Source: Jaltomata sinuosa (taxonomy: Eukaryota > Streptophyta > Magnoliopsida > Solanales > Solanaceae). Taken from it: 64,000 bases of DNA. The DNA lies in the NCBI GenBank assembly GCA_003996215.1, contig QJPP01000818.1, positions 310,001 to 374,000 of the forward strand. The letters are read 5' to 3'. The position numbers were made by a program, and so were the translations under genes. Of the stretch, positions 23,340-36,181 are shown one piece after another (the first letter of the stretch is position 1; the number at the start of each line of letters is the position of its first letter). The notes below the pieces were generated by a model. That model ran no database searches, was not told the DNA's origin, and was given only the letters and a program-made list of their open reading frames with translations.

Positions 23340-24455
23340 AAATGTTACCCATTCTTAGAGCATGCAATTTGTCACCCATTGGTGGACACCATGGGGGCAT
23401 GCGTACGACCTATAATGTGTTGCAAAGTGGATTCTATTGGCGTACCTTGTTCTAAGATTCCCATGATTTGGTAAAGGAGTGTGACAAGTGTCAACGCGGA
23501 GAAGGAATATCTCAGCATCACGAGCTTCAACTAACACTTATCCTCAAGGCAGAGTTGTTTGATGTATGGGGTATCGATTTTATGGGAACCTTTACAAGCT
23601 CACTTGGAAACACCTATATTCTAATAGTTGTGGACTACGTGTCCAAATGGGTCAAAGCAGTGGTTTTACCAAATAATGAAGGGAGAAGTGTGACTGCTTC
23701 GCTAAATAAGCACATCTTTGCATGGTTTGGCACACCTCATGCCATCATTAGTGATGGAGGAACACACTTTTGCAACAATTTGTTTAGCACAGCACTTGAG
23801 AAATATACTGTCAAGCACAAAGTGGCCACTCCGTACCATCCACAAATGATCGAGCAAGTTGAGGTGTCCAATCAGGAGATTAAAGCCATCCTTTAAAAGT
23901 CGGTAAATGTTCACCAATCGTATTGGTCACGCAAGTTAGATGATGCTTTATGGGCATATAGGACAACCTACAAGACCCCAATTGGATTGTCCCCCTATCA
24001 ATTGGTGTTTGGCAAGGCTTGTCATCTCCCGGTCGAATTGGAACACAAAGCTTTGTGGGCCTTGAAGAAGCTAAACTTGGATTGGGAGAGAGCCGCTCGT
24101 ACTAGATTGGAAGACCTCAATGAAATTGTTGAATTCCAGATATGAGCTTATGAAAGTGCCTCTATCTACAAGTCCCAGATGAAGCGATATCATGATCAAC
24201 AAATCTTGAGGTGTGAGTTCCACCCGGGAGATTGGGTGCTCCTATTCAATTCTAGACTTTGGCTTTTTCCGGGAAAGTTAAGGTCCAAATGGTCGGGTCC
24301 TTTCAAACTGAATCATGTTTTCCCAATGGAGCCATAGATTTGGAGAATGAACATGGCTCAGTATTCAAAGTCAATGGGCAAAGAGTGAAGAAGTACTTTG
24401 GCATTCCGAAAGAAGTTGCAATGGTAGAATCCATTTACTTAGATAAGCCTTGAGA
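23340..24455 (+). pseudogene. B integrase
   Basis: Zinc-binding HHCC region (CNLSPIGGHHGG at 23371-23400, CDKCQR at 23480). The catalytic core has all three acidic residues in place: WGIDFMG (23570), ISDGGTHF (23750) and EVSNQEIK (23860). WAYRTTYKTPIGLSPYQLVFGKACHLPVELEH (23955-24045) is the Athila-type landmark. Stops at 23454, 23896 and 24142 and one near the end break it. The C-terminus ends near VKKYFGIPKE. It would insert the element's DNA; this copy cannot. Confidence 0.85.
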
Positions 24456-26707
24456 ATGAGGTACCTTCATCGAGCCGTGACGTTAAACCAAGCGCTTATT
24501 GGGAGGCAACCCAAGCTATTTTTCTTTTTGTGGTTTTCTTGTTTTTTGGTTTTATTTTATATGTTGTTTTTGTTAGCCTTCTAATTGGGAGTCGAGATGA
24601 AGATATGGGAACAATGATCAAATAGTGCGACGCTTTGTACGATCGCACCACCCAGAATGCGCATCGCACATCAGATCGCAGGAGCTTATCAGAAAACTGA
24701 CAAGTCAGACTAGACAACATGCGACTAGTGTGCGATCGCATGAGTAGTTGTGCGCGTAGCACACCAGGTTCGCACCTTGTGACAGAAACCTGGCAGTTTT
24801 CTTGGAATATAGCACCACTATACGATCGCTGGTGCATTTTGCATATCTTGAAATGCGGGTCACACAGCCGACACACAAGTAACAATCTGATTGAACTTTA
24901 AATTGGCAATTTTTGATTGTGTGACTGAGATGCGACCGCACCACCTGGAGTGAGTTTTGCACAACTGCTTCAGTGAGTGTTCTATCTTCTCTAGCTGATA
25001 TCATTGGGGGCAATGCTATATTTTGGTCGGGGGGTGTTTAGATATCTCCTTGTTAATAGTAGTTTAGAAATAAACTCTGAGGGTTTTCTTAATACCACAG
25101 TTCTTTCCCAATGAGCAAGAGTTTTGATTATTTTCTTTTTCTTCACTTTTGTTTTTGTGTCGAACCGGGTTGGTGTTTCCGTATGATAGATTGAGAGATG
25201 ACTTTCTTAAGGTAAAATTCAAAGTTTTAGTTTAGAATCGAGTCCGTAGTTGCTTGTCTCGAAATGGGCCCACCAAAAAATTTCTCGTGGAAAATGTTTT
25301 TAAAATAAAAGGAAGAAGGGAAATGAATTTTTGAGGAAAAGCATTCTCTTGTCATGACTTGCACATTCTCGCTTTGGCTTGACTTACTCACAAACGAGTG
25401 TGTAAGGAGCTCGGAATAGCTTGTCAAAAATCATTTACCCAATTGATTGTGAGACTAATGAAAGAAGTCTTATGGCATGATGCCTTGTGTGATAAGGCTT
25501 TACCTGGATTCCTGTGCATACGTGTCATCTAGAACTTGCCTCGAATGTGATTCAAGGCGAAATTCTAGGTGTGACCAAGCTTGGAAGATGAACTTAGGCC
25601 CTTTTTGATAGCCACTTCACCCAAATGAATTCCCATGACATCAAATCCTAGTGAACCCCTTTGAGCTTCTGACCATTCCTTGGCACCTTGTAACACCTTG
25701 ACCTTTTTGGAATCCCTATTTTGTCACCTATCATCCCTAATTGCCTAAAAATGAAATGTAGGCTAAAAGCTTAAGTTTGGGCGGGGGGAAACGAAATACC
25801 ACATAGGCAAATGCCTAAGTTTGGGGGTGCATGTGATCAAATGAGGGGAAGAAAAGAAGTGCACTTCAAGTGCAAGGTAGCACCTTAATTTCGAATTGAA
25901 AATTGCTCCAAAAGATCAATCCAATGAGAAAACTGAAAAGCAAAAATAGGTGCTACCAAGTGAAGGTGGTATAAGGAGTTTGAATGATCATGAGTGTAAA
26001 AAAGAAATCTTGGGTTGTGTGAGGGAGGAATAAGGTGAAGTTGAAATTGAAAATGTGAGCGGTGTTCGAAATGAGAACAACCAGCATTAGGGATGTGTAG
26101 TCACTTGATCCAAATGATATCATCACCTTGACCCTAGCCAACATCGTAACCTGCAAGTCCTTGGTGATTCCACGCTTGGCTACCCTATATTAGTGGAGAT
26201 ATACAGGAAGGGCAAGCCTATGGTTCAATGCGTATGCACTTGAACATCTTTGAGAGAGTGAGAGTCTTCTTGGTTCTCCTATAATCCTGTGTTTTGTGAA
26301 TTGAATGATTCTAAGTGGCATCATGCACTCAAATTGAAACATAGAGTCTCTATTTCAATTGAGGGGAATGAATGAGACAAGTTGTGTGGCAAATCTCGAG
26401 GTAAACCTTGACTGTCCAAGCCAATGACTTGAGAAGCTTAAATGTCTTGTTTTGAATGGCAACAGTTCCCTTGATTTTGAATGAGAAATGATTCCCTTTT
26501 GAAAAAGGTTTTGAAATGATCAATTGGCTTGAGTTTCTGGTGGTCCAAATTGATATAAGCATAGTTGTTTGAGTCTTTTGTTTTTTCTTTTTCTTAATTT
26601 TTAGTGTAGAGTAGTCTTTTGTGCCTTAATTGAGCCAAGAGCATAATTCATTCCTTGTCTTCTAAGTATATTGTTTGAGGACAAGCAATAGTTCAAGTTT
26701 GGGGGTT
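24456..26707 (+). other. 3' non-coding region of B
   Basis: Begins with GCGCTTATTGGGAGGCAACC, a landmark found after integrase in Athila elements. 24610-24960 is unusually CpG-rich, with many TGCGATCGCA-like words (perfect at 24731-24740). G-rich polypurine-like words occur at 25020-25035, 25773-25791, 25815-25829 and 26694-26707; the last abuts the 3' LTR. GTTTGAGGACAAGCAATAG (26671-26690) precedes it. I see no env-like open frame. Confidence 0.75.
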
Positions 26708-28200
26708 TGATAAGTCGGTAATCTACCAACTTATTGATCCTATATCCATGAATTTTTGCTATGTTTTGAATAGATTTAGAGGTTCTTATGGCCTTTATTG
26801 ATGTCCATGCAAGTACTTTTGATAGATGATGATAAACAAGGAAATTGATCCAAAAGGAGCTCAAATGGAGTGAAGTGTGAAGTGTTCAAAAAGGCTGAAG
26901 ATTCTGACCGGAGATGTGGTGACCATGCGACATGCACAGACCGAGGTGCAAACTGCACCCCCTCCGTACAAGAGCATAAAGTCACTGAAGTGTCTGTCAT
27001 GAGGTGCGATGTTGTGCGACGCGCACATCCTGAGGTGCGAACTGCACCCCCTTTATATGGAGCTCCCAATTCTAGCTGAAGTCCCTGGTTCAACCGGAGG
27101 CAGTGTGCGACGCGCACATCAAAACATGCGAACCGCACGTCATGCCGCACACCGCCTGAAGGGCATTTTTGTCCTAATTTTCAGTTATGTTTTGGGAAAC
27201 TATAAAAGGCTTTTTCAGGCACAATTGTAAATAAATTTTATCATTCTGAATATTTTGAAGACTTTTGAGCTTGGAGAATAAGTTTTCCACCACCATTAAG
27301 AAGAAGGTTTCAATCCAATTATCTTGGTTAACAATTGTGTACTAAAATTGAAGCTAGAACTAGTGATTTAGCTCTAATGGAAGGGATTATGAATTACCCA
27401 GCTTGTATCTCTTTCTCTCTCACCATGAGTGGCTAAATTCTCTTGTCTAGGGGTGCATTGATGATGAGTGTTTAAGAAATGGGTATGGGTGTTATCTATT
27501 CTATCTTATAGTTCTTAATTGACATGGGTCTAACAATTTCACCTAGTTTTAATACTAAAATTGGTGGTTGCAAACATTAATTTACATTACTTGACTACAT
27601 GATTGCTTGAGAAAGGATTTCATAGTTTCAGATGTGACATTGTTAGTGGGAACTTGGGATTCCACTCAGATTTGAGTCTAGGAATAGCTCTTATCGTCGG
27701 ATTCTCCCATTTAAGGGTCTAAGCTAGAGATAGTGTGACCTCCCAAGCTAGATTGGTTGTTTATTTGTAAAACCAATGATGCTCTAGCCGAGATCATCGG
27801 AAATAAGATTGTTGATCGAGAGATAAACAAATATTACTTATGACCAATGGTATTCACGTCACTAAGAAAAAATAGGTATGAATTGGTAATTACCCAAACC
27901 CATAACAAAAACCCATCGGATATGCATCCCTATTCGTCTAGTTAAACTTGATACATCCGCTTTAGTTTTCTTGTTTTTAATTGAATTGCGATTGTAGTGA
28001 AAACTTTCCCAATTCCCCCCATCCTTTTACTTGTTGTTTTGAGCAATTACTCTCACCTTGAACTGAATCAATTACAATTGATAAATAGCAACCCCAAGTC
28101 CCTTGGGTACGACCCCGACACTCGTTAGGTTTATAAATATTATTTTGTTGCACGATCGTCGTGGCCTCCTAATTGGAGAGCACGATTTGAGCATTCATCA
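26708..28200 (+). repeat. 3' LTR of B
   Basis: 1493 bp with a better-kept dyad block (26910-27165) than the 5' copy: GTGCGACGCGCAC at 27014-27026 and 27105-27117, a degenerate copy near 26935. TATA box at 27201-27208. Ends GCATTCATCA. Confidence 0.95.
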
Positions 28201-28205
28201 GGGCA

Positions 28206-28990
28206 CCCCAAGGAGACACACTCGGTCTAATAAACCCCTTAGCTAACAAGTCCTAGAGCTGCTCCTTAACTCAGCAGGAGCCATATGGTAGGAAGGAATA
28301 GAAATGGGCCTGGTGCCCGGCTCTAACTCAATGGAAAAATCAACATATCTCTCAGGTGGAAGGCCTGACAGGTCAGTAGGAAACACATCTAGGAAGTCTC
28401 TAATCATAGGAACAGACTCAGGAGGCGTAGGGTCAACACTAGCATCTCGGACATATGCTAGATAAGATAAACACCCACAGGAAATCAACTTCCTAGCTCC
28501 AAGACAAGAGATGATCCCAGACGGTGCGCGACTGATAGAACCCTGCCACATAAACGGGAATACACCGGGCACGGCTATGGTAACGGTCTTGGCATAACAA
28601 TCCAAAACCGCACGGTGAGGGGAGAACCGGTCTATGCCTAGTATCACATCAAAATCTAACATATCAAGGATCATTAAATCCCCCCAAGTCTCCGAATCCG
28701 ATCCACTACTAATGAATCTCCTACTGGGGTCAAAACTAAAACTGGCACATATAATGGCTCCCTAGCCAACCCCAAACAAGGTAGAAAGTAGGCAGATACA
28801 TATGAACAAGTGGATCTAGGATCAGATAAAGTTGTAGCAGACTGATGGAACACATAAATCGTACCTATAATCACAGCATCCGAGGTCTCTTCCTCCGGTC
28901 TCTCAGGGACTGCATAGAACTGACGATGACCGCCACCTGCCATACCGCTATCCCTACCACCTGCTCTGCCACGTAGAGCACCACCTATAC
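28206..28990 (-). pseudogene. C protease and RT N-terminus
   Basis: Minus strand. The protease stretch carries IIGTIYVFHQSATTL and then DPRSTCSYVS where relatives have DPG-type residues, so the Asp is kept but the Gly of DxG is Arg. Then DMLDFDVILGIDRFSPHRAVLDC (28680-28610) closes the protease. A linker with DFLDVFPTDLSGLPPER and YHMAPAELR leads into RT, which is cut at SPWGAP by element B at 28205. The frame changes at least twice. Confidence 0.8.
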
Positions 28991-30434
28991 CCTGACCACC
29001 ACCCCCTCAAGCTGGTGGCTGAACTAAGTGAATAGGCTGAGCCGATAGAGCGGTTGGCTGAACTGCACCCTTCTAGGGACAATCTCTAGCAAAATGACCA
29101 ACAATACAAAAGGTGAAACAAGCCCCTGACGACCTACTCAGTCAGGATGAACCAGCAAAACCCGTATGGCCACCACGATCTGATGTCCCAGAAGTTGTAC
29201 CCCTCGAAGACTGACCACTGTAGCCCTGATGGCTACTATGATCCTTCTCAAACTCAGTACTACCAGAGGTTTGAAGTGAAGCGTGAACCGGTTGGCTGGA
29301 CTAGCCCTGATATTGTTGTGGCTGATAACTGCAGCCCCACTGGCCTGCACCACTACCACCATGTATAGAACCATTGTAGCCACCCTGATGTCGAGGCCTC
29401 TTATCTATGGCCCCGGTGTCATGACGATGCGAATCCTCTACAGTATGGGCATAATCCACAATAGTCTGGAAAGACCGACCACTAGCAACCAATATCGCTG
29501 CAGGCTCTGTAAAATCTCTCCGTAGTCCCCAAACAAATCTACGGATCATATCAGACTCAGTAGGCATAATCATGGCCCCAAATAGAGCAAGCTGATAGAA
29601 ATGGGTCTCGTACTCCGAGATGGTCATAGTATCCTTAGAAAGTCTAGTGAACTCTTCTCTCCGACGCTCCTGGTCGCTCTGTGGTAAGAACTTGTCCATA
29701 AAGGCCTCATAAAACTCGGACCAAGTCAAAAGAGGTGATGTAGGTGGTCGGCAAGCAACCTATGCCCTCCACTATAACTTAGATGGACCCTCCAGTTGAT
29801 ATGCAGTATATCCAACTCCGTGAGTCTCTAGCAATCCCAGATGGTGTAACATCTCCTCGCAAGTAGTAATGAAGTCATATGGGTCCTGTCCTGATGTACA
29901 AGTGAATATCAGCAGTGCCAATCTTAGAAATCTACTCAAGGCCTTCTGCTCCTCATCTGTCATAGTTGGGCGAGGAGCAAGAAGCTGTGCAACTGCTAGA
30001 ACTGGAATAACCTCAGCACGGGGAGCCGCAGTAGCAGACTGCATTCCTGAACTTTGGACACCCAGGGCTGCCCCCTGAGCGGATGTCGGTGCTACCTCAG
30101 AAGGTCTCTCCCCTATTATTACCAATAGCTAAAGTAGTTAACCTCACATATCCGAAGACTGAGCTGGGGCTGAAGCTAGCACAGGAATTGGTACTGGAGC
30201 TGGTGGTACCTATGCTGTTCCCGGGTCTACATGCTGCTGCTCAGGGATGAACTTAGGCTCATACTCATACTCGGACTCTACCTCAACTCTAGAAGCTCTA
30301 GTAGGTTCTACTGCTCTGGGATGTCCATGACCCCTACCTTTAGCCTTACGACCACCTCGACCTCTAGCTGGAGTCGAAGTTACAGGGGCAAGAGGCTCTC
30401 CTCCACCGAAAGCTGAAGATCTCATATGAACCAT
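28990..30434 (-). pseudogene. C gag
   Basis: Minus strand from the ATG at 30432-30434. Low-complexity Ala/Pro/Gly/Arg N-terminus (GRGGRKAKGRGHG), then the gag core: FLRLALLIFTCTSGQDPYDFI (29940-29870) and TWSEFYEAFMDKFLPQSDQERRREEF (29727-29650), ISEYETHFYQLA. A Gly/Gln-rich tail follows (29400-29290) and a zinc knuckle near 29120-29070 with CFTFC…GHFARDC spacing. Stops near 30209, 30130 and 29771 and frame changes make it non-functional. Confidence 0.8.
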
Positions 30435-30632
30435 CTGCGGAAGAGTGAACCAGAATAAGTGAGATTTCCAGAAACTTCAAATGATACTACGCACGAGAGA
30501 GGAATAAGAAAAGTCTATTTTTCCTAAGATGTCACCATAGCCTCCCAAAGATTGAGTATGTACGTCTCCGCTCTGATCCGCATGACTCTATTAGATATTA
30601 GCTCCTATACCGATGACACCGGTGAACCTAGG

Positions 30633-30644
30633 GCTCTGATACCA
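30633..30644 (-). other. Primer-binding site of C
   Basis: TGGTATCAGAGC on the minus strand, exact for the initiator-Met tRNA type, three bases after the LTR end. Confidence 0.9.
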
Positions 30645-30647
30645 AGC

Positions 30648-33600
30648 TGTCATGACCCGATTTCTCAGTCATGATGGCACCTATGACCCCCCAGTAGGCG
30701 AATCAATCCCAATAGCCTGGAACGGTTAGTAATAGGCTACTAGCTAATAGTTAAGGAGAAGAGATGATATAAACAAGCGAAAGCAAAAGATAAATATGAA
30801 AAGATAGGTAACAGAAATAAACATACATATGTGGAAGCTAATCCAAAACACAAAACCTGGTATCATAGTATTGAGTCGGAACTACAACCAAGGAGTACGA
30901 AGCATCCAAACTAATATATACATAAATGTCTCCGAGTAGTTATAGAGTACATTAGCAAAAGATAAACTAAAAGATAAGCTCTGATTACCAAGAGCTCACC
31001 CTCAGTCTGGAATATCACAAAAGCAGCTCCTCGCACGAGTCTCCAACGAGCTAACGACAATGGCCCACACTAGGATCTGCACCAGAAGATGAAGTGTGTA
31101 GGATGAGCACCAAATGCGAAGCAAAAGTTACCCAATAGGTATCATAGGCTGACTGGGCACATATAAGATAAACGCATAGTAAGAGGCAGAATAGAAGCAA
31201 ATAGTCACGAAAATCTACGAAAAAGTACACAGGAACTAGCCCAGAGGGAAGACAACAGAAATAACACACAAGGCTAGCAAGTAGAATATATACACAACAG
31301 GCACAAGTGAAAGTAAGAAATGACGCACCTGGGATCCTTGCAAATACAGTATATGCACAATAAGTTTTAGAAATGGACGGTATATCGGTAATCTCAAGTA
31401 CAAGGGAAAAAAGAGGAGAGTAAAGATAGACATGCTCGGAAAATAGGAATCAATAAACAAACCAATCATATCAATCTCAACTCTAGAAACAAACTACTTA
31501 GCAGTATACAAACTTATAATTATAACTGTAGCAGGGGATAACACCGTGATAAAGTAACAAGAGTCTACCTAAAGTCCTCCGGCTGCCCATACAACCGAGG
31601 AATGCAAACAAGTGAAAACAAACCCTTCAGCCGCCCATAGAACCAGAGCATACACTCAAGAAATAGCAAATAAGGGTGGATCCTCAAACAATGAATGATA
31701 TGATACATGATGATCTCTGGGTGGGATATTAACTCTATATGTATCTCTTCCGGTGCCGATCGAGCCCAGTAGTTAGGTTCCACAGAAGGACACTACCTAT
31801 ATACCATGACTCCACCATATACCCTTCCTTTGGCACACGCAACCCCAAGCCCCAGGTCTGGAACGGCAAGGTTCATGGAGGTCCCGGAACCCATACTAAA
31901 ACTCAGTATAAAAAATGTGTCATCCGGAAGCAAGTCCAGGTTCTAGCTAGAGACCTAGTCTCAAATATGCATGCCCAGATCCTGTCCAGGACTAAATTAG
32001 TGGAAAATGTCTCAAAATCCCCTTCAAGGGTGCTCGGGGAGTAGCCAGGTCTAAAACAGTAGAGAGTCAACTCGGATGCTTGGTCTGACCAAGGCTAAAG
32101 TAATCTCAAAACAGTAAGAAAACTCAGCTAGCACCCCGGTCCTGCCGAGTCTAGCGTTAATAGTAAAACAGGTGATAGAAATCATAATTTAACTTTCTTT
32201 TACCCAAAGAAGATCCACAAGTTAAATCAAACCATTTCTAATTCATTTCTGTCGAAAATGGACCCCTGGGGCCATGCAAAGTTAGAAAAATAGTTGCAGT
32301 AGGCCCGAAGATAAAACCATAGTAAAACATGGATAAATACTCTTTATATGCATGAAAATGATATGATCAAACACAAATATCCACCCAGCAGCTCATAATT
32401 TACCTATCGACCCTGCGCAGGCTCCAATCATTCCACAACGCAGATAGACAGCATAATATCATGATACCGATGCTCGAGACTCATGGGCACCCCCAAATCA
32501 CCCACCATCGATGTTACCGAGTCAAAACAAGTCCACACAGTACCATAAGGGTGATAATATCAACTATGGAGAATACTACACACAGGAGGAAAGAAACGAG
32601 ACAAATCATGGAAAGTCGTCCAGGTCTGTGGTACCAACCTAATAACCCAACCCAAAGATGCCAGCTAGTACAATTTTATCTGATATATGCTAAGTCTAGG
32701 GAGTTTGGACCATAACCTACCTTCGTCCGGTGACAAACTGCTGGTATAATAAAATCCAAGCCCGAATCACTCCGAGAAACCCCGAATGATGATCAAACTA
32801 TGAAAAACATGAATAAATCATTAAAACGAGTCTAACGATACCCATATCGCTATGACACTAGGCGGGTCACCAATGGCCCCGCAGGCCCCACAACTTAAAA
32901 CCAAAAATGGAAACTCACATTATGATCACCAAGACCATGGGAGTACATGCCTGGAAAATCAAGGATTTTGGGTAATAAATTCGAGCTAAAAACAGCCCCT
33001 AAAGCTAGGGACCCAAAAATGGAAATTTAAGGAAAGAAACCCAGAAATTGGCAAGAATCACCTACCCAAATGGAAGAATTAAGCCAAGATTGTGAATAAG
33101 AACGAGCCTGCCAAGCATGCACTTCACCCGGAACAGATTCTACAAACAATTTCTGAGCTTGAAAAGATGGCAATAATGGTGGTTCAACCCAATGGAGAAG
33201 ATGACAATGGAGGAGAGGAGAAACTTATGAAAATGCCAATGGAGCAAGAATTTATCGAGGGTACAGGGATTCTTCAAGGGTGTACTGGGTTGGAGAAATT
33301 TAGAGAGTGTTTGGTGCTATAGAGTTGAGGGAAATGAGAGATGAATGCTGGAAAAACAAAATGGAAAAGTTTTATACTGCCAGGGGTCCATCATCGCGAT
33401 CGCAAAGGGACCCCTCACGATCACGAGGACTACACTGGCTAGACCATCGCGATCGCGATGGCTAGCCATGCGGTCGCAAAGAACAATAGGCAAGAGACTT
33501 CATCGCGATCACGACAAACAATCACGCGATCACAAAGAATAGGAGTCCAAGTGCTTCATTGCAGTCGCGAGGGTAGGAGCTCGCGACTGCGATTGAGGCT

Positions 33601-34285
33601 TGATGCGTGCACCTGCAACAACAAAAGTCTGCAGCTTTCCAAAACTTGACAGTGCATTTCGGGCACAATCAAAAACCAATATAAAAAAACCAATAATTCT
33701 ACTATTGTGAAAATGACGCTCCGGACTCAACAAAAAAGATGAAACTTCCATACGAGGTCGTTTAGGAGAAATGTTGACCCAAGTCAACATTAACCAACAC
33801 GCAACCAAAAACACAAAATGAACCCGAATCACTCAGAACCTGAACCAACAATCTACCTAACCCAAACTTAACATTCTGAAGCTGATGGAATTGTCTGATT
33901 TTGAATCCAACACTCCAATCAATGAATGCTAACAAAGGTTACACTTTCAACTCCACATGGCCTAAAAATAGAAAAAGCAACATAAAACCCACATCGGAAG
34001 TTCTCAGACCTCGACTAAAGGTCCAACTAGACCAAGCATAATGCTCTGGAGCTAACAGAACTGTCAGAATTCAATTCTGAGCACGTTAGCTAAGAATTTT
34101 GACTAAGGTCAATGATATTCTAAGTTATGGCTCTAAAATAGACAAACGGCCAAAACAACCAAACGAACGACCAGGGCACCAACCTACCGGTCCCAACAAG
34201 CCATAAATGACTTGGGGTCACTATAGAAAAGATCTTATAGTACAATGAATGTGAAAATGCGAACATGACCGGAAGGGTCATCATA
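30648..34285 (-). repeat. 5' LTR of C
   Basis: 3638 bp. On the minus strand it starts TATGATGACCC (TG mutated to TA) at 34285 and ends in TCATGACA at 30648. TATA box (TATAAAA, minus) at 33370-33376, CpG dyad array at 33392-33600. Further on, a stem CTTGGT/ACCAAG at 32079-32093 lies in the degenerate ~60-bp units. Confidence 0.9.
33392..33600. repeat. CpG dyad array in U3 of C (5' LTR)
   Basis: Four units begin CATCGCGATC or similar at 33392, 33445, 33501 and 33557 (spacing 53-56 bp). The second is a perfect 18-bp palindrome, CCATCGCGATCGCGATGG (33444-33461), overlapped by ATGGCTAGCCAT (33458-33469). In the element's own orientation the array lies directly upstream of the TATA box at 33376-33370. 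Confidence 0.85.
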
Positions 34286-34290
34286 TGAAA

Positions 34291-36181
34291 ATGGGCTTTC
34301 AGGGCCATGCAAGGTTTAGAAAGCCAGTTATAGTAGTCTCGCAACCATAGTAGTAGTAAATAATGTAGAAAAACTCTTTATATGCATGATAATGGTATGT
34401 CAAAAACAATCAGCAGCCCAATGGCTCACAATTAATCTATTGGCCCTACACAAGCTCAAGTCACTCTACATTACAAATAACCAGCCTAAAATCTCAACTC
34501 AATGTTCGGGACTCATGGAAATTCCCAAATAACCCATCATCTGTGGTCCATAGGCATGTACAAAGGCCACATAGGTCCATAAGGGTGATACTATAACACT
34601 AAATCAATTACTATAACCAACATAAGAAAACAAGAAAACATGATAATGGTATGCTAAACAAGATACTAAATAGTACAATTATAGCATATATACGCAGGAG
34701 AAAATTGTAACCTACTTGTTGTTCGATGATAAGCTACTGGAATGACTTTGTCCAAGCCTGGACTGCTCTAAAAATCTCCGAACATTAGTCAAACTATCAC
34801 AAACATAATCTATGCGTTAAAACAAAGCTAATAACACCTATATTGCTAAGAGTTTAGCCGAGTCAAAATTCAGGTCAGAAGTAGGACCGTGGCCCTCACA
34901 AATTGAAGTTGGAAATAAAAAACACAATGATGATCCCAACAATTCTAGGAGCACAAGCTCAGAATTTAGTGGAATTGAACCACCGGAAGGGCTCCAAAAT
35001 AGCCCACACTCACAAGAATAAGATAGGGAATTCAAATAGGAAAACAACAGAATTTAAAGTAGGAACTTACCAAATTGAAGCCAAAGGAATGATCATGGAT
35101 AGGGAATTATCACCCTAACACTATGGAATGAAGCCACATATAGTTTGAGGGATCTTGGAGCTTAACAACAATAGAGGAAGTCATTTTAGAGGTGAATAAA
35201 ACAAAGGGGGAAGTATTTATACTGCCAGGGGTCCTTCTTTATGATCGCAAAGGGAACCCATGCGATTTCAATGTCCATGCTGGCTAGACCATCACGATCA
35301 TGATGGCTATCCATAGAGACGCGAAGAATAAGGAGGTAGGGGCTTCATCACAGTCATGAGAAGGAACCTCGCGATCGCAAAGAACAAAAGGGGATGGGTC
35401 CACAGGTCCTTAATCGCGGTCGCATGAAGGGAACCTCTTGGTCACAATTCCAAAGAAAGCATACTATCATGATCATGTGGACTCCCTCATGATCGTGATT
35501 AAAGCGTGAGGCGTACACCTGCAATAGCAACCAACAGAAGAAGCTTAAGGCAAAAAGTTTTTGGATGTCCCCACAGGACTCATCCAAGACCTTGTGTGCA
35601 CAAACAAACTATGCTACCATACTAGAAATGACATTCCAGACTCAACGAAATTGACACAATTTCCAACAGAGGTCTATTTAACAAAAAGTAATCCCCACGT
35701 CCAAAACCAACCTTTGGCTAACTATTTCCAAAATAAAACTCAATGGCAAAAAATGAGTTTGAAAGCCTCGGGACCCAAACCAAAGGTCCATCCATGCTAA
35801 AGGCATCATTCAAGAGCTAACAGCGCTGATGGAATTTATATTTGAGGTTGTCTTCTCCGAATATTGACCAAAGTCAAACATTCAAGTTCAACAGGTGAGA
35901 AAACACAAAAAGTAAGACAAAACTAAACCAAAATCTCCTAGACCCCAGCCAAGGGTAAAACTAGACCAAAATTCATGCACTAGATCTAATAGAACTGTCA
36001 GAATTCGATTCCGAGCATGTTTACAAAGAATGTTGACCGAAGTCAGAGATTTCCTAAGTTAAAGCTCTAAACTAGGAAAATAGTCATAATAATGTAATGA
36101 ATATCTAGGGAACCGAATCACCAATCCCAGCAAGCCATAACTTTCTTGAGGCCACTACAAGAACACTCTAACTATAATGAA
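34291..36181 (-). repeat. LTR D, piece 3
   Basis: Resumes LTR D after the right TGAAA of element C and runs to within about 35 bp of its expected 5' end. Decayed CpG array at 35235-35500, next to a minus-strand TATA box TATAAATA (35214-35221). It ends in TATAATGA, which is also the start of LTR E, so the two are joined head to head. Confidence 0.8.

Larger units (their letters stand above)
18286..28200 (+). mobile_element. Element B: Athila-type, complete ends
   Basis: 9915 bp inside the RT of C, flanked by GGGCA at 18281-18285 and 28201-28205. LTRs of 1496 and 1493 bp begin TGATAAGTC and end GCATTCATCA (the 5' copy ends AA). An Athila-type primer site, a shortened gag, protease, RT, RNase H, integrase and a long 3' non-coding region follow. 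The LTRs differ at roughly a tenth of sites by eye. B inserted into codons of the SPWGAP motif of the C reverse transcriptase. Confidence 0.95.
10929..34285 (-). mobile_element. Element C: Tekay/Del-type chromovirus, nested
   Basis: Minus-strand element bounded by TGAAA at 10924-10928 and 34286-34290, inserted into LTR D. LTRs at 30648-34285 (5') and 10929-15728 (3'), initiator-Met primer site at 30633-30644, gag, protease, RT, RNase H, integrase and a chromodomain-like tail in the usual Ty3 order. Without the nested element B and the hAT insertion it would be about 12.3 kb. The LTRs differ at roughly a tenth of sites by eye, so it is an old insertion. All genes are broken. Confidence 0.9.

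Noticed and set aside
12358..32093. Compensatory arms between the two LTRs of C as proof of a selected RNA stem
   Set aside because: Both changes lie at CpGs and can arise by independent decay on each strand, so this pair alone proves nothing.
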